From the NCBI GenBank assembly GCA_963762615.1, contig CAVXLG010000020.1, positions 744,001-808,000 on the forward strand: a DNA stretch of 64,000 nucleotides. Reading direction: 5' to 3'. Below the pieces are notes generated by a model. The model searched no databases, had not been told where the DNA came from, and was given only the letters and a program-made list of their open reading frames with translations. Shown here one piece after another: positions 10,444 through 19,670 of this stretch (positions are counted from its first letter, which is position 1; every line of letters starts with the position of its first letter). The position numbers and the translations under genes were made by a program. Origin of the DNA: PALSA-505 sp963762615 (GTDB lineage: Bacteria > Actinomycetota > Actinomycetes > Streptosporangiales > Streptosporangiaceae).

Positions 10444-10493
10444 TTGCCGATCGTCGCGGTGACCGTTAGCATCATTACACTAACCGATTAGTG
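10444..10493 (+). promoter_or_regulatory. Promoter and GntR operator of the gntR-ABC operon
   Basis: TTGCCG (10444-10449) and TAGCAT (10467-10472), spaced by 17 bases, form a reasonable sigma-70-type promoter. Just downstream, CACTAA and TTAGTG form a perfect 6-base inverted repeat around a 4-base centre (10478-10493), covering the expected transcription start. A dyad at the start site of a gntR gene fits autorepression by the encoded YtrA-type regulator; this is inference. Confidence 0.55.
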
Positions 10494-10504
10494 GAAGTGT
10501 GATT

Positions 10505-10897
10505 ATGATCGAGTTCCAGCTCGACACCGCGTCCGGTGTCGCCACCTATCTGCAGCTGGTGCAGCAGGTTCATCAGGCGCTGCAGCTTGGCTTGCTCGAA
10601 CCGGGCGACCAGTTGCCGACAGCTCAGCAGGTTGTCGCCCAGCTGGCGATCAATCCGAACACGGTGCTGAAGGCCTATCGGGATCTTGAGCGCGAAGGCC
10701 TGGTGCGAGCCCGGCCGGGTCAGGGGACCTTCATTATCCGGTCACTGCCGCGCACCGACCCCGCCGCCCAGACCCGGTTTCTCGGTTCGATGACCGACTG
10801 GCTGCGCACGGCGCGCGCTGCCGGCCTCGGCCCCGACGATATCGAGGCGATCTACCGCACAGCGTTCCGCAACTGTTTCGCGGAAGGTGCGGCATGA
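10505..10897 (+). CDS. GntR-family regulator, YtrA type
   Basis: A short (about 130 residues) GntR regulator consisting of an N-terminal winged helix with the family pattern GDQLPTAQQVVAQLAINPNTVLKAY and only a small C-terminal extension. This is the architecture of the YtrA subfamily, which usually represses adjacent ABC transporter genes. The ATG at 10505 is chosen because GGAAG sits 8-10 bases upstream; a GTG at 10499 is also in frame. Its stop overlaps the start of the ABC ATPase (ATGA at 10894), placing it first in a three-gene coupled operon. A perfect dyad just upstream (10478-10493) is its likely operator. Confidence 0.85.
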   Translation: MIEFQLDTASGVATYLQLVQQVHQALQLGLLEPGDQLPTAQQVVAQLAINPNTVLKAYRDLEREGLVRARPGQGTFIIRSLPRTDPAAQTRFLGSMTDWLRTARAAGLGPDDIEAIYRTAFRNCFAEGAA

Positions 10898-11790
10898 GCT
10901 TCGCTATGCAGGCCACTGGCCTGGGTAAGCGGTATGGCCGCCGCTGGGCGCTGCGCGACTGCACCCTGGCGATTCCGGCAGGCCGGGTGGTGGGGCTGGT
11001 CGGGCCTAACGGCGCGGGCAAGACCACTTTGCTGCATCTGGCTGTCGGGCTCCTCGCGCCGACGTCAGGCTCGATCCGAGTTCTCGGCGCGAATCCTGCC
11101 GATGGCCCGGCGCAGCTTGGCCGGGTGGGCTTCGTCGCCCAGGACACGCCGGTTTATCCGCGGCTTAGCGTTGCCCAGCATCTGCGCATGGGCGCGTGGC
11201 TGAACCCGGGCTGGGACAGGGAGACAGCCGAAGGCAGGATCGAGCAGCTTGGTCTTGACCTCCGCCAGCGGGCCGGGACGCTGTCTGGCGGCCAGCGTGC
11301 CCAGCTCGCCCTCACTCTGGCGGTCGCGAAGAGACCCGAGTGCCTCATCCTCGATGAGCCGCTCGCGAGCCTCGACCCGCTAGCGCGGCGCGAGTTCCTT
11401 CGCAGCCTGATGGAAATTGTCGCCGCGCAACGGATCAGCGTCGTGCTCTCCTCCCACCTGATCGCCGACCTGGAGCGGGTCTGTGACTACCTGGTCGTGC
11501 TCGTCGCCTCCAGGGTGCAGGTCGCCGGAGAGGTCAGCGAGCTGCTCGCATCACACCACCGGCTCAGCGGGCCACGCCGGGATCCGGGCAGCCTGCCAGC
11601 CAATCAGGAAGTCATCGAGGAAAGCCACACGGACAAGCAGAGCACCTTCCTGGTCCGCACCAGCGACCCGGTGCGCGACCCGGCCTGGACAGTCCGGCCG
11701 GTGACGCTCGATGACCTGGTCATCGCCTACATGAGCCGCCAAGCGGCGCCTGAGCGCGCCCGCCGGCCGCAGCTGCAGGTCATGTCATGA
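10894..11790 (+). CDS. ABC transporter ATP-binding protein
   Basis: A 298-residue ATPase. Walker A is GPNGAGKTT near residue 40, the signature LSGGQRAQLAL near 132, and Walker B LILDEPLASLD near 150, with a switch-loop His in SSHLIADLERV. The roughly 90 C-terminal residues are less conserved. It is coupled by 4-base ATGA overlaps to both the upstream GntR regulator and the downstream permease. The three genes therefore form one exporter operon of the type often induced by cell-envelope stress or antibiotics. The substrate is unknown. Confidence 0.87.
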   Translation: MSFAMQATGLGKRYGRRWALRDCTLAIPAGRVVGLVGPNGAGKTTLLHLAVGLLAPTSGSIRVLGANPADGPAQLGRVGFVAQDTPVYPRLSVAQHLRMGAWLNPGWDRETAEGRIEQLGLDLRQRAGTLSGGQRAQLALTLAVAKRPECLILDEPLASLDPLARREFLRSLMEIVAAQRISVVLSSHLIADLERVCDYLVVLVASRVQVAGEVSELLASHHRLSGPRRDPGSLPANQEVIEESHTDKQSTFLVRTSDPVRDPAWTVRPVTLDDLVIAYMSRQAAPERARRPQLQVMS

Positions 11791-12842
11791 TCCGGTTCAC
11801 CTGGCTCCAATTCCGCATGCAGGCCACAGTGGCCCTGACTGCCCTATTCGCCTTCGCGGTCGTCCTGGTGGTCACCGGGCCGCACATGGCCAGCCTGTAC
11901 GCCAGCGCGGTCACCGGCTGCCACGGCGGCACCCCCTGCGATACCGCAGCCAGCGATTTCCTCAGCCGGCTGGTCGGCACCAGCCTCTACCCGATCGTGT
12001 ACCTACTGGGCATCGCGCTCATCCTCACCGCGCCCGCGATCATCGGCATCTTCTGGGGCGCCCCGCTGATCGCCCGCGAGCTCGAGGCCGGGACCTACCG
12101 GCTGGCCTGGACCCAGAGCATCACCCGGACCCGGTGGCTCGTGGTCAAGCTCGCGCTGACCGGCCTGGCCGCCATGGCCGTCACCGAGGCGCTCAGCCTC
12201 ATGCAGGCCTGGTGGGCCGATCCCATCGGCAAGGCCCGCGATCTCGCCGCCAGCGTCCCCGGCCTCCCCCACCCGTTCACCGGGGGCCAGCTCAGCTCGT
12301 GGATCTTCGCCAGCGGCGGCATCACCCCGCTCGGCTACGCGGCGTTCGGCTTCGCCCTCGGAACCGCGGCCGGTGCCCTCATCCGCCGAACCGTGCCCGC
12401 CATGGCCGTCACCCTGGCCATCTTCGCCGCCGTCCAGGTCGCCATGCCGCTGTGGGTCCGCCCGCACCTCATCCCGCCCGTCCGGACGGTCGTCAGCGGC
12501 CCGTCGTTCTTCCAGGCTGCGTCGATGAGCGTCGGCTCACTAACCGCCAGCACCGTCCCCGGCCAGCCCGGAGCCTGGATTCTCTCCAGCGCAGCCATCA
12601 ACGCGGCGGGGCAGCCGGTCAGCACGATTCCCGTCTCCTGCCTGTCGGGGCCCTCGGTGGGAAAGGGGGCGCCCCCGAATGCGGGGGCCTGCATGGCCAG
12701 CCGGGGCATCCGGGAGACCATCACCTACCAGCCCGCCAGCCGCTACTGGCCCTTCCAGTGGATCGAGACCGGGATCTTCCTGGCCCTCGCGCTCGCCCTG
12801 ACGGGTGCCTGCTTCTGGCGGCTCGGCCGCCATCGAACCTGA
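11787..12842 (+). CDS. ABC-2-like permease of the GntR-linked exporter
   Basis: A 351-residue membrane protein that supplies the transmembrane part of the transporter. It has an N-terminal span (about residues 12-32), a loop with two Cys (SAVTGCHGGTPC), then several further spans and an extracytoplasmic loop region (about 225-315). The last span (about 325-345) ends in an Arg/His-rich cytoplasmic tail. The stretch ARELEAGTYRLAWTQSITRTRWL is typical of actinobacterial ABC-2-type permeases paired with YtrA regulators. It starts within the stop codon of the ATPase. No substrate can be inferred. Confidence 0.8.
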   Translation: MIRFTWLQFRMQATVALTALFAFAVVLVVTGPHMASLYASAVTGCHGGTPCDTAASDFLSRLVGTSLYPIVYLLGIALILTAPAIIGIFWGAPLIARELEAGTYRLAWTQSITRTRWLVVKLALTGLAAMAVTEALSLMQAWWADPIGKARDLAASVPGLPHPFTGGQLSSWIFASGGITPLGYAAFGFALGTAAGALIRRTVPAMAVTLAIFAAVQVAMPLWVRPHLIPPVRTVVSGPSFFQAASMSVGSLTASTVPGQPGAWILSSAAINAAGQPVSTIPVSCLSGPSVGKGAPPNAGACMASRGIRETITYQPASRYWPFQWIETGIFLALALALTGACFWRLGRHRT

Positions 12843-12951
12843 CTTGCTGGCGAGAAGTCAAAAGCGTCGTCACGGCTAGCACGGCCGCCGAACAGGCAGT
12901 CACCTCTGTCGTTCGGGATGAAAGACTTTTCTGGCATCGTGGGAAGCGGAG

Positions 12952-12980
12952 TGTCGATTCGGCGGCGGTCACTTCGTAGC
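12952..12980 (+). promoter_or_regulatory. Putative ECF42-dependent promoter
   Basis: TGTCGA (12952-12957) is followed after 17 bases by CGTAGC (12975-12980), about 53 bases before the DGPF gene start. ECF42 sigma factors are reported to use a TGTCGA -35 and a CGA/T-type -10 upstream of DGPF genes, and an ECF42 gene lies directly downstream here. The match supports autoregulation of this two-gene unit. Confidence 0.6.
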
Positions 12981-13033
12981 GGGAGTGAGGGCCGGCCAGA
13001 GACCGGCCCTGGACGACAACGGGAGTGATCGTC

Positions 13034-13423
13034 ATGACGCAGTACCTGCTCGCGCTCTACCGCGACTACGCCGTTCCCATTTCCCCGGAAAGGAGCCAGC
13101 AGGTGTGGGCCGGCGTAAACGCGCTGGGCGACAAGCTGGAGGACGCCGGCGCGTTCGTGTTCAAGAGCGGCATGCAAGGCGGCCCGGAGGCGGCGACCGT
13201 GGTGCGCCAGTCCGGCGGCGACTTCCTGGTTACCGACGGGCCGTACGCCGAGACCAAGGAACACCTCGCCGGGTTCTGGATCATCAACGCTGCTGACCTG
13301 GACGAGGCCCTGGAGTGGGCCAAGCTCGCCGCGGCCGCGGAACAGCGGCCGATCGAGGTCCGCCCGATCTTCGAAGGGGACCTCGACGACGCGATAGCGG
13401 ACGGCGCGTCCGACGCGCAGTGA
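13034..13423 (+). CDS. YciI/DGPF-domain protein linked to ECF42
   Basis: A protein of about 129 residues of the YCII-related (DGPF) superfamily, with a dimeric ferredoxin-like fold. The family signature appears as TDGPYAETKEHLAGFWI near residue 70; the usual DGPF is DGPY here. GGGAG 8 bases upstream supports the ATG at 13034. It precedes an ECF42 sigma factor by about 20 bases, the conserved neighbourhood of this family. DGPF genes are the known targets of ECF42, but their biochemical activity is not established. A TGTCGA promoter element lies upstream at 12952. Confidence 0.85.
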   Translation: MTQYLLALYRDYAVPISPERSQQVWAGVNALGDKLEDAGAFVFKSGMQGGPEAATVVRQSGGDFLVTDGPYAETKEHLAGFWIINAADLDEALEWAKLAAAAEQRPIEVRPIFEGDLDDAIADGASDAQ

Positions 13424-13442
13424 CCGTATCCGCGCAGCCACT

Positions 13443-14714
13443 ATGAACTCTGGCGCAGTGACTGTCGAGGCTGTCTTCCACCGGGAATACGGCCGGTGCG
13501 TCGCCACCCTGATCCGCTTCCTCGGCGATATCGACGCCGCCGAGGAAGCGGTCCAGGACGCGTTCGCCGTGGCGGCCGCCAGGTGGCCGTCGGACGGCGA
13601 GCCGCCCAATCCCGGCGCGTGGATCGTCACGACCGCGCGCAACCGGGCCATCGACCGGCTGCGCCGCGAGTCGGTCCGCGACGAGCGGCACGCGCAGGCC
13701 CATCAGCTGTACGGCGCGGACCCGGCGGGCAGTGTCCCGCCGCAAGAGGAGGGGCCCGTGCCCGACGACCGGCTCCGGCTGATCTTCACCTGCTGCCACC
13801 CGGCGCTCAACCAGGCCGCCCAGGTCGCGCTGACCCTCCGGCTGCTCGGCGGGCTCGAGACGGCAGAGATCGCGCGGGCGTTCCTCGTCCCCGAAGCGAC
13901 CATGGCCCAGCGGATCGTCCGGGCCAAGCGCAAGATCAGGGACGCGCGCATTCCGTACCGCGTGCCAGCCGAAGCCGAGCTGCCCGGCCGACTCACGCCA
14001 GTGCTCGCCGTCGTCTACCTGATCTTCAACGAGGGGTACGCGTCGACCGCCGGTTCCCTGCTGCGGCTTGACCTGTGCGCGGAGGCGACCCGGCTCGCCC
14101 GCGTACTCGCTGAGCTGATGCCCGACGAGCCGGAGGCGCAAGGACTGCTGGCGCTGCTCCTGCTGTTGCACGCGCGCCGGGCCGCCCGCCTCGCCGCCGA
14201 CGGGTCGCTGGCCCGCCTGGCCGAACAGGACCGGCGGCTCTGGGACCGGGACTCGATCACCGAAGGCCAGGCCATCGTGCGCGCCTGCGTGCAGCGCGAC
14301 CACCCCGGCGCGTACCAGATCCAGGCCGCCATCAACGCCGTTCACTCCATCGCGCCCAGCTTTGACAGCACCGACTGGCGCACCATCCTGACGCTCTACG
14401 ATCAGCTGTACGCGGTCACGCCGACCCCCGTCGTCGCGCTCAACCGCGCCGTCGCGATCGCCGAGGTCCGCGGCCCCGCGGTCGGCCTGGCCGCCATGGA
14501 CGAGCTGCGCGCGTCAGCCGGCGGCCTCGACGGCTACCACCTGTTCCACGCGGCACGCGCCGACTTGCTGCGCCGCCTCGCCCGGGACGCGGAAGCCGCG
14601 GCGGCCTACGACGCCGCCCGCGCGCTCACCGCCAACCCGGTCGAGCAGGCTTTCCTGGACGCGCAACGAACTGCGGTCTCCGGGCCGCCCGCCGCGCCCC
14701 CGCGCCCGAGCTGA
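13443..14714 (+). CDS. ECF42-type RNA polymerase sigma factor with C-terminal extension
   Basis: A 423-residue alternative sigma factor. Region 2 covers about residues 10-80 (FHREYGRCVATLIRFLGD, then ARNRAIDRLRRE) and region 4 about 110-170 (LRLLGGLETAEIARAFLV and the following helix-turn-helix). About 240 further residues begin with FNEGYASTAG and contain helical TPR-like repeats. This long C-terminal extension, with no anti-sigma gene and an adjacent DGPF gene, defines ECF42. In Streptomyces the extension is needed for activity. The gene is probably co-transcribed with the DGPF gene from the promoter at 12952. The start codon lacks a strong ribosome site, and a GTG at 13458 is possible. Confidence 0.88.
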   Translation: MNSGAVTVEAVFHREYGRCVATLIRFLGDIDAAEEAVQDAFAVAAARWPSDGEPPNPGAWIVTTARNRAIDRLRRESVRDERHAQAHQLYGADPAGSVPPQEEGPVPDDRLRLIFTCCHPALNQAAQVALTLRLLGGLETAEIARAFLVPEATMAQRIVRAKRKIRDARIPYRVPAEAELPGRLTPVLAVVYLIFNEGYASTAGSLLRLDLCAEATRLARVLAELMPDEPEAQGLLALLLLLHARRAARLAADGSLARLAEQDRRLWDRDSITEGQAIVRACVQRDHPGAYQIQAAINAVHSIAPSFDSTDWRTILTLYDQLYAVTPTPVVALNRAVAIAEVRGPAVGLAAMDELRASAGGLDGYHLFHAARADLLRRLARDAEAAAAYDAARALTANPVEQAFLDAQRTAVSGPPAAPPRPS

Positions 14715-14722
14715 CTGACTGG

Positions 14723-16876
14723 TCAGGTGGGGTGGTGGCTGGGGACGGTGATGTAGCGGCGTCCGGCTGGGGTAAGCCAGGCCAGCACGCCGGGGCTGAC
14801 CTGTTCGAGTGTCCACCCTTCGGCTTGTTTCATCCGGTGGTGATGCCGGCACAACGGCGCCAGGTTGCATTCGCAGGTGAGTCCGCCCTGGTCATGCGGG
14901 ACGGTGTGGTCCAGGTCGCATGTTGCGGCGGGGCGGCCGCAGCCGTAGGCGGCGCAGGTAGTGGTGCGGGCCCGGATCAGTCGCTGCAGGGCAGGGCTGG
15001 GCCGGTAGCCAGGCTCCGCGTTGCGGTGGTCGCATTCTCCGGCGGCAACCGGCTCGGTGGTCACGTTCACTGACCATCCGCTGCCCGGCTCGCTCCCTGA
15101 CGCGCCAACGGGGCCGCGGGCGCTGCCGTGGGCCAGGGCTCGCCCGCCAGGACCGGTAACGATGATGTGCCAGCGGCTTGCGCGGTGCCCGGCCGTGGCG
15201 CAGGCCAGCGCGCGGGCGGTGCCGGGGTCCAGCGGGCCGTAGCCGGCTGCCTCGCCCGGCGACTGAGACAGGCCGAGCAGGGTGGTCAGCGGGATGGTCA
15301 GGTTGACCGATCCGGCCAGCGGCGGCAGCCCGCCACCTGAGCAGGCCAGCCCGGCCGGCAGGTGTTGCTGCAAGTCAGTCGCGGCGTCCGTGTGGTCGCT
15401 GGGTGTGCTGTCTGTCCTAGTGCTGGGGACGGGATCGGTGTGGTCGCTGGGTGTGCTGTTTGTCTTGGTGCTGGGGACGGGATCGGTGTGGTCGCTGGGT
15501 GTGCTGTTTGTCTTGGTGCTGGGGACGGGATCGGTGTGGTCGCTGGGTGTGCTGTTCGTCCTGGTGCCGGGGGCGTCGTCCTGGCCGGGCCCGCGGCCGG
15601 GGACGCCATCCCCGGCCGGGCCGGCAGCGTCGTCCCGGCCAGGCCCGGCGGGCCGGGCGGCCGCGGGGAGCAAGTCAGCGGGCGGCGTGCTGGTGTCCAG
15701 GCCGAGTAGCAGCGCCAGGTAAGCCCGGGCGCGCAGCAGATCGATCCCGCCGGCCGCACCGTGCTTCTTCCACCCCGCGGCGATCCGGCAGAGCCGCTTG
15801 TCCGCCGCCAGCACGCTGGCCGCGGGCAGGTTGCGGCCGGCCAGGTTCGCGGTGCCGGCCGGGTCGGGCCAGCAGTCCACCCGGGCCTCGTTCAGCGCCT
15901 CCGCCCGCTGCCGGTCCGCGGCGTCCGGATCAGCGGCCAGCACCGCGCGAGCCAGCGCCCGGCGCAGCTGCCCGGTCGTCATATCCGGCGCGCCGGGCAG
16001 CACCGCCGCCTGTACCGCGGCCGCGTGCGCCGCGGTACAGGTCACGACCGCGGCGGCGATGAGCTTCGCCTTCGGCAGGTCGATCCGCCCGGCCGCCAGC
16101 GCGGCGCCGGTCGCGGCCAGCGGCCCGGCCAGATCCAGTGCCAGGTTCACCTCGTCCTGTGCCGCCCGCCCGGTCAGGGTCAGCGCGGCGGCGACCTCAT
16201 CCGGGATGAACTCGCTCAGGTTCAGCGGCCAGCCACCCCCGGCGCCCGGGGAGCTTCCCTCTGCGGGACGGCGCCGGGCAAGCTCGGCGACCGCCGCCAG
16301 CTCCCGCGCCGTGGCCCACGACGACAGCCGCCGCCAGGCCCGGATCATCCCGATCAGCCCATCATCATCCGCCTGCCCGACAGTGTCATGGGCGTCCTCG
16401 GCGAACCCGGCCAGCGGCAGCCCGGCCGCCAGCACATCCAGCACCCCGCCGTCGGCGAACCCGGCACCGCCGCCCGATCCATCGCGTGTCAGACATCCGG
16501 CGGGCGGCACCTCGGCAGCGGCCGCGGCCGAAAGGGGATCACTCAGCCCGGACACCTCGGTTCGCAGCGCGGGCTCCGCCGGCCCGGACACCTCGGTTCG
16601 CAGCGCGGGCTCGGTGGGCCCGGTTGCCTCGGTTCGCAGCGCGGGCTCCGCCGGCCCGAAGGCGTCGCCACAGCGGGCAGACCCGGCCGGCGGCGGGTCG
16701 GCCAGCAGCTCGTCCAGCTCCTCGTCGTCCAGGCCGGCCAGCTCTACCGGTCGGCCGGTGTCCGGATCCGGCCAGCAACAGGCCTCGTCGTCCGGCGGGA
16801 TGTCCTCCTCGGTCAATGCGGCCAGAGCGGCCTCCAGGATCTCCTCCTGCGATGGCGGACGGGAATCGGGTGGCAC
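14723..16876 (-). CDS. DUF222 / HNH endonuclease domain protein (13E12 family)
   Basis: A 717-residue protein of the 13E12/REP13E12-like family common in actinobacteria. It has an acidic, repeat-rich N terminus (about 1-130, with GPAEPALRTEVSG-type repeats), then a helical DUF222 domain (about 140-390). A low-complexity linker carries four 16-residue PSDHTDPVPSTKTNST-like repeats (about 440-500). A C-terminal HNH domain with CAAYGCGRPAATCDLDHTVP and a CRHHHRMK zinc/metal motif closes the protein. The GTG start follows GGAGGTG by 7 bases. The family is proposed to be nuclease-like and is often mobile or multi-copy, but its biological role is unknown. Confidence 0.85.
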   Translation of the reverse strand: MPPDSRPPSQEEILEAALAALTEEDIPPDDEACCWPDPDTGRPVELAGLDDEELDELLADPPPAGSARCGDAFGPAEPALRTEATGPTEPALRTEVSGPAEPALRTEVSGLSDPLSAAAAAEVPPAGCLTRDGSGGGAGFADGGVLDVLAAGLPLAGFAEDAHDTVGQADDDGLIGMIRAWRRLSSWATARELAAVAELARRRPAEGSSPGAGGGWPLNLSEFIPDEVAAALTLTGRAAQDEVNLALDLAGPLAATGAALAAGRIDLPKAKLIAAAVVTCTAAHAAAVQAAVLPGAPDMTTGQLRRALARAVLAADPDAADRQRAEALNEARVDCWPDPAGTANLAGRNLPAASVLAADKRLCRIAAGWKKHGAAGGIDLLRARAYLALLLGLDTSTPPADLLPAAARPAGPGRDDAAGPAGDGVPGRGPGQDDAPGTRTNSTPSDHTDPVPSTKTNSTPSDHTDPVPSTKTNSTPSDHTDPVPSTRTDSTPSDHTDAATDLQQHLPAGLACSGGGLPPLAGSVNLTIPLTTLLGLSQSPGEAAGYGPLDPGTARALACATAGHRASRWHIIVTGPGGRALAHGSARGPVGASGSEPGSGWSVNVTTEPVAAGECDHRNAEPGYRPSPALQRLIRARTTTCAAYGCGRPAATCDLDHTVPHDQGGLTCECNLAPLCRHHHRMKQAEGWTLEQVSPGVLAWLTPAGRRYITVPSHHPT
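15391..15582. repeat. 48-bp in-frame tandem repeat, four copies
   Basis: Four copies begin at 15391, 15439, 15487 and 15535. They are exactly 48 bases apart (16 codons) and nearly identical. They encode the Thr/Ser/Asp-rich linker between the DUF222 and HNH domains on the minus strand. The multiple-of-three period keeps the frame, so copy number could vary without loss of the protein. Confidence 0.9.
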
Positions 16877-17386
16877 CGGGTTTCACCTCCCTCCGGGGAG
16901 CGGCATAACAAGGAGAGAATCATCTCATTTCTTTCGAACACTATATCGTATAGCCTGAATTATCTGCTGCAACACGACGCGCGACACGCCGGCAATTTGA
17001 CCGTCGGCCACGACCTGAACGGCGTCAAGCCCGGACTGGGTCTATCAAGGAGCAACGAAGGCGCGCCGTCGCTGGGCGGAGTCGTGTGAGGCAGTCTCGG
17101 CTTGCGGTACCGCGATGGCTGGCTGACGGGCGCGTATGCGGGCGGGGACGGTGGCGAGCCCGGCCACCGCGGGCAGGTTCCCGGTACCGTGACGGCCAGC
17201 CGCCGTGCTGACGGCGGGGCAGTCCCGCTCCCGGCCACTCCCTTGGACAAGACGATGCCAGCGGGACGCCGAGGATGGCGCCCGGTAGCGCGGAGAGCAC
17301 CTGGGCCACCATCACTCCGGCGCTGACCTGCTGAGCGGACACGGCTGCTGGAGATGCTGACGCTGGCGCTCGTTATCCTCGGTCGG
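16877..17386. other. Intergenic region with AT-rich dyad
   Basis: No gene can be supported in these 510 bases between two divergently transcribed genes. The stretch 16915-16970 is much richer in A and T than its surroundings and contains TTCGAA and the dyad CTATA-TCG-TATAG (16941-16953). It probably holds the promoter of the DUF222/HNH gene. The remainder is ordinary GC-rich sequence. The penicillin acylase-like start may lie at 17354 or 17387. Confidence 0.5.
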
Positions 17387-19670
17387 GTGACCGATTTCAC
17401 CGGCGTTCGCGGCCTGCGGGACGAGGTTCTGCTGATCCGGGACCGCTACGGCATTCCGCACGCCCGGGCCGGGTCGGCCGCCGACGCCTGGTTCGCCATG
17501 GGCTTCGCCTGCGCCCAGGACCGGCTGTTCCAGATGGAATACGACCGCCGCCGGGCCGCCGGCCGGTGGTCCGAGGTGGCCGGGCCGGCCGCCGTGCCCG
17601 GCGACGTGCTCGCCCGGCGGATGAACATCACCGAGGCCGCGCACGCCGACCTGGCGGTCATGTCGGACCCGGTGCGGGCGATGTTCGAGGCCTACGCCCG
17701 CGGCGTCAACGCGGCTATCGGCTCCGGCGGCCAGCCGGCCGAGCTGGCCGGCGTCGTGATCGAGCCCTGGCTGCCGTGGCACTCTGTCGCCGCGTACAAG
17801 GTCAGGCACATCCTCATGGGACAGTGGCAGTACAAGCTCGCCGAGGCCGTGGTGCTGGCCCGCGCGGGCGCCGAGGCCTTTGGCCAGCTGGACATGAGTT
17901 CCCCGGCCGGCTCGGCGCTGAGCGTCCCGCCCGGCGGCCGCGTGACCCGGGTGATAGCCGAGGCGAGCGACGAGGTCGCGCGCGCCGCCAGGCACCTGGG
18001 GTTCCTGGCCGAGGCCGAGCCCGGCTCGAACGCATGGGCGGTCAGCGGCAGCCGGACCGCGCACGGCGGAGCCGTGCTGTGCAACGATTCGCACCGGGCG
18101 CTCGATGCCCCCAACGTCTACTGGCAGTGCCACCTGTCGTGCCCGGACTTCGACGTGACCGGCGCCGCCTTCCCCGGCGTGCCCGGCTTCCCCCACTTCG
18201 GCCACAACGGCCAGGTGGCCTGGGCGATCACCCACGCCAGCGCCGACACCCAGGACCTGTATATCGAGGAGTTCGACGAGAGCCGTCCCGGCCGGTACCG
18301 CACCGAACGCGGCTGGGAGCAGGCGGCCCGGCGGACAGAGACGATCATGGTCCGCGGCGGCGACCCGGTAACCGCCGAGGTGTGGACGACCCGGCACGGC
18401 CAGGTCGTGCACGGGGATCCGCGCGCCGGGATGGCGCTCGCGCTGAAGTACACGGCTACCTGCCGGGCCGGGCGGGGCTTCGAGCCGCTGCTGCCGATGC
18501 TCGCCGCGCGCGACGTCAGCGAGCTCATCGACTCCCAGCGCGAATGGGTGGACCCGGTGAACAACCTGGTCGCCGCGGACACCGGCGGCCGCATCGCCTA
18601 CCAGACCCGCGGCGAGCTGCCGGTCCGCTCGTCGCCGTCGCACCGCAGGCTGCCGGTTCCCGGCTGGGACGGCGCCTGCGAGTGGACGCGGAACCGTCCC
18701 GTTCGCGCAGCTGCCGAGGGTCGTCGATCCCGAAGGCGGGTTCGTGATGACCGCGAACAACGCGATCGTGGACGGCGACGAGCCCTACATCAGCTATACG
18801 TTCAGCCAGCCGTTCCGCGCCGAGCGGCTCAGGCAGCGGCTGACCGAAACCGCGCGGCACACCCCCGAGGGGCTGGCCGCCCTGCAGTCGGACATGGTCT
18901 CCTGGGCGGCGCAGGCCTGGGCCCGGCTGCTGGACCGTCTTGACCCGCTGCCGGAGGATTCAGCCGAACGCGCTCGGCTGACGCTGGCTGGCTGGGACGG
19001 CGAACTCCGCGGGGAATCCGGCGCCGCGCTGCTCTACGGCTGCTTCCAGCGGGCGCTGGGCGCTGTTCTCTACCGCCCGATGCTCGGCGACGCCACCTGG
19101 CGCTGGCTGGTCCGCGGTGACCTCACCACCGCTTCCGTGATCCGCCGGTGGCTGGCCAACGACACCTGGGAACTGCTCGGCGCTCCCACCGGCGGTCATA
19201 ACGACCCGGCGAGGGGCGAGCGGGTGCGCCGTGTCCTGCCCGCGGCGCTCGCCTCTGCCTGGAAGCAGGCCAGTGAGGCCGGCGACCCCGGTCAGTGGCG
19301 CTGGGACGAAAGCCACCAGGCGGTGGCGGTGCATCCGCTGGCCGGCCGGCCGGTTCCTCCCGCGGTGGGCATGGGCGGTGACGGCGACACCATCCAGGTT
19401 TCCGGCTACGGCCCCCGGGAGGGGGCCCCGTTCGGTGTGACCTCGCTCTCGGTCTACCGGCAGGTGGTGGACATGGCCGCCCCCGAAGCCGCCAGCTTCG
19501 TCATCCCGGGCGGCGCCTCGGGGGATCCGCGCAGTCCGCACTTCGCCGATCAGCTGGCCGAATGGGCGCGGCACCGGCGTGTCCCCATGCTGTCCCGGTG
19601 GCCGGATGTCGAGGCGGCGGCCGAGGCCAGGACGGTTCTGCGGCCGCAGGGAAAGGATCAGCGCGGATGA
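17387..19670 (+). CDS. Penicillin acylase-like Ntn hydrolase (frameshifted)
   Basis: An S45-family amidohydrolase of about 760 residues once the frame is repaired. The N-terminal part (about 1-210) corresponds to the alpha chain. The nucleophile Ser is in PGSNAWAVSGSRT, with its codon at 18026-18028. In this family autocatalytic cleavage before that Ser creates the beta chain, which continues with GAVLCNDSH and GFPHFGHNGQVAW. The frame breaks near 18690; removing one A in GCGGAACC joins CEWTRTVPFAQLPRVVDPEGG to the downstream part starting MTANNAIVDGDEPY. No convincing signal peptide is visible, so this may be a cytoplasmic aculeacin/acyl-homoserine-lactone acylase-like member. Start alternatives are GTG 17387 and ATG 17354. 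The stop overlaps the next gene (ATGA). Confidence 0.82.

Noticed and set aside
15391..15582. CRISPR-like array
   Set aside because: Repeats are adjacent with no unique spacers, and the unit is a multiple of three within a coding frame. The same applies to 53574-53678 and 37551-37735.
14723..16876. Prophage or integrative element suggested by the 13E12-type gene
   Set aside because: No integrase, phage structural gene, tRNA or attachment repeats are found nearby.
15761..17089. A 442-codon plus-strand frame opposite the DUF222/HNH gene
   Set aside because: It mirrors the repeat-rich gene and has no family features.
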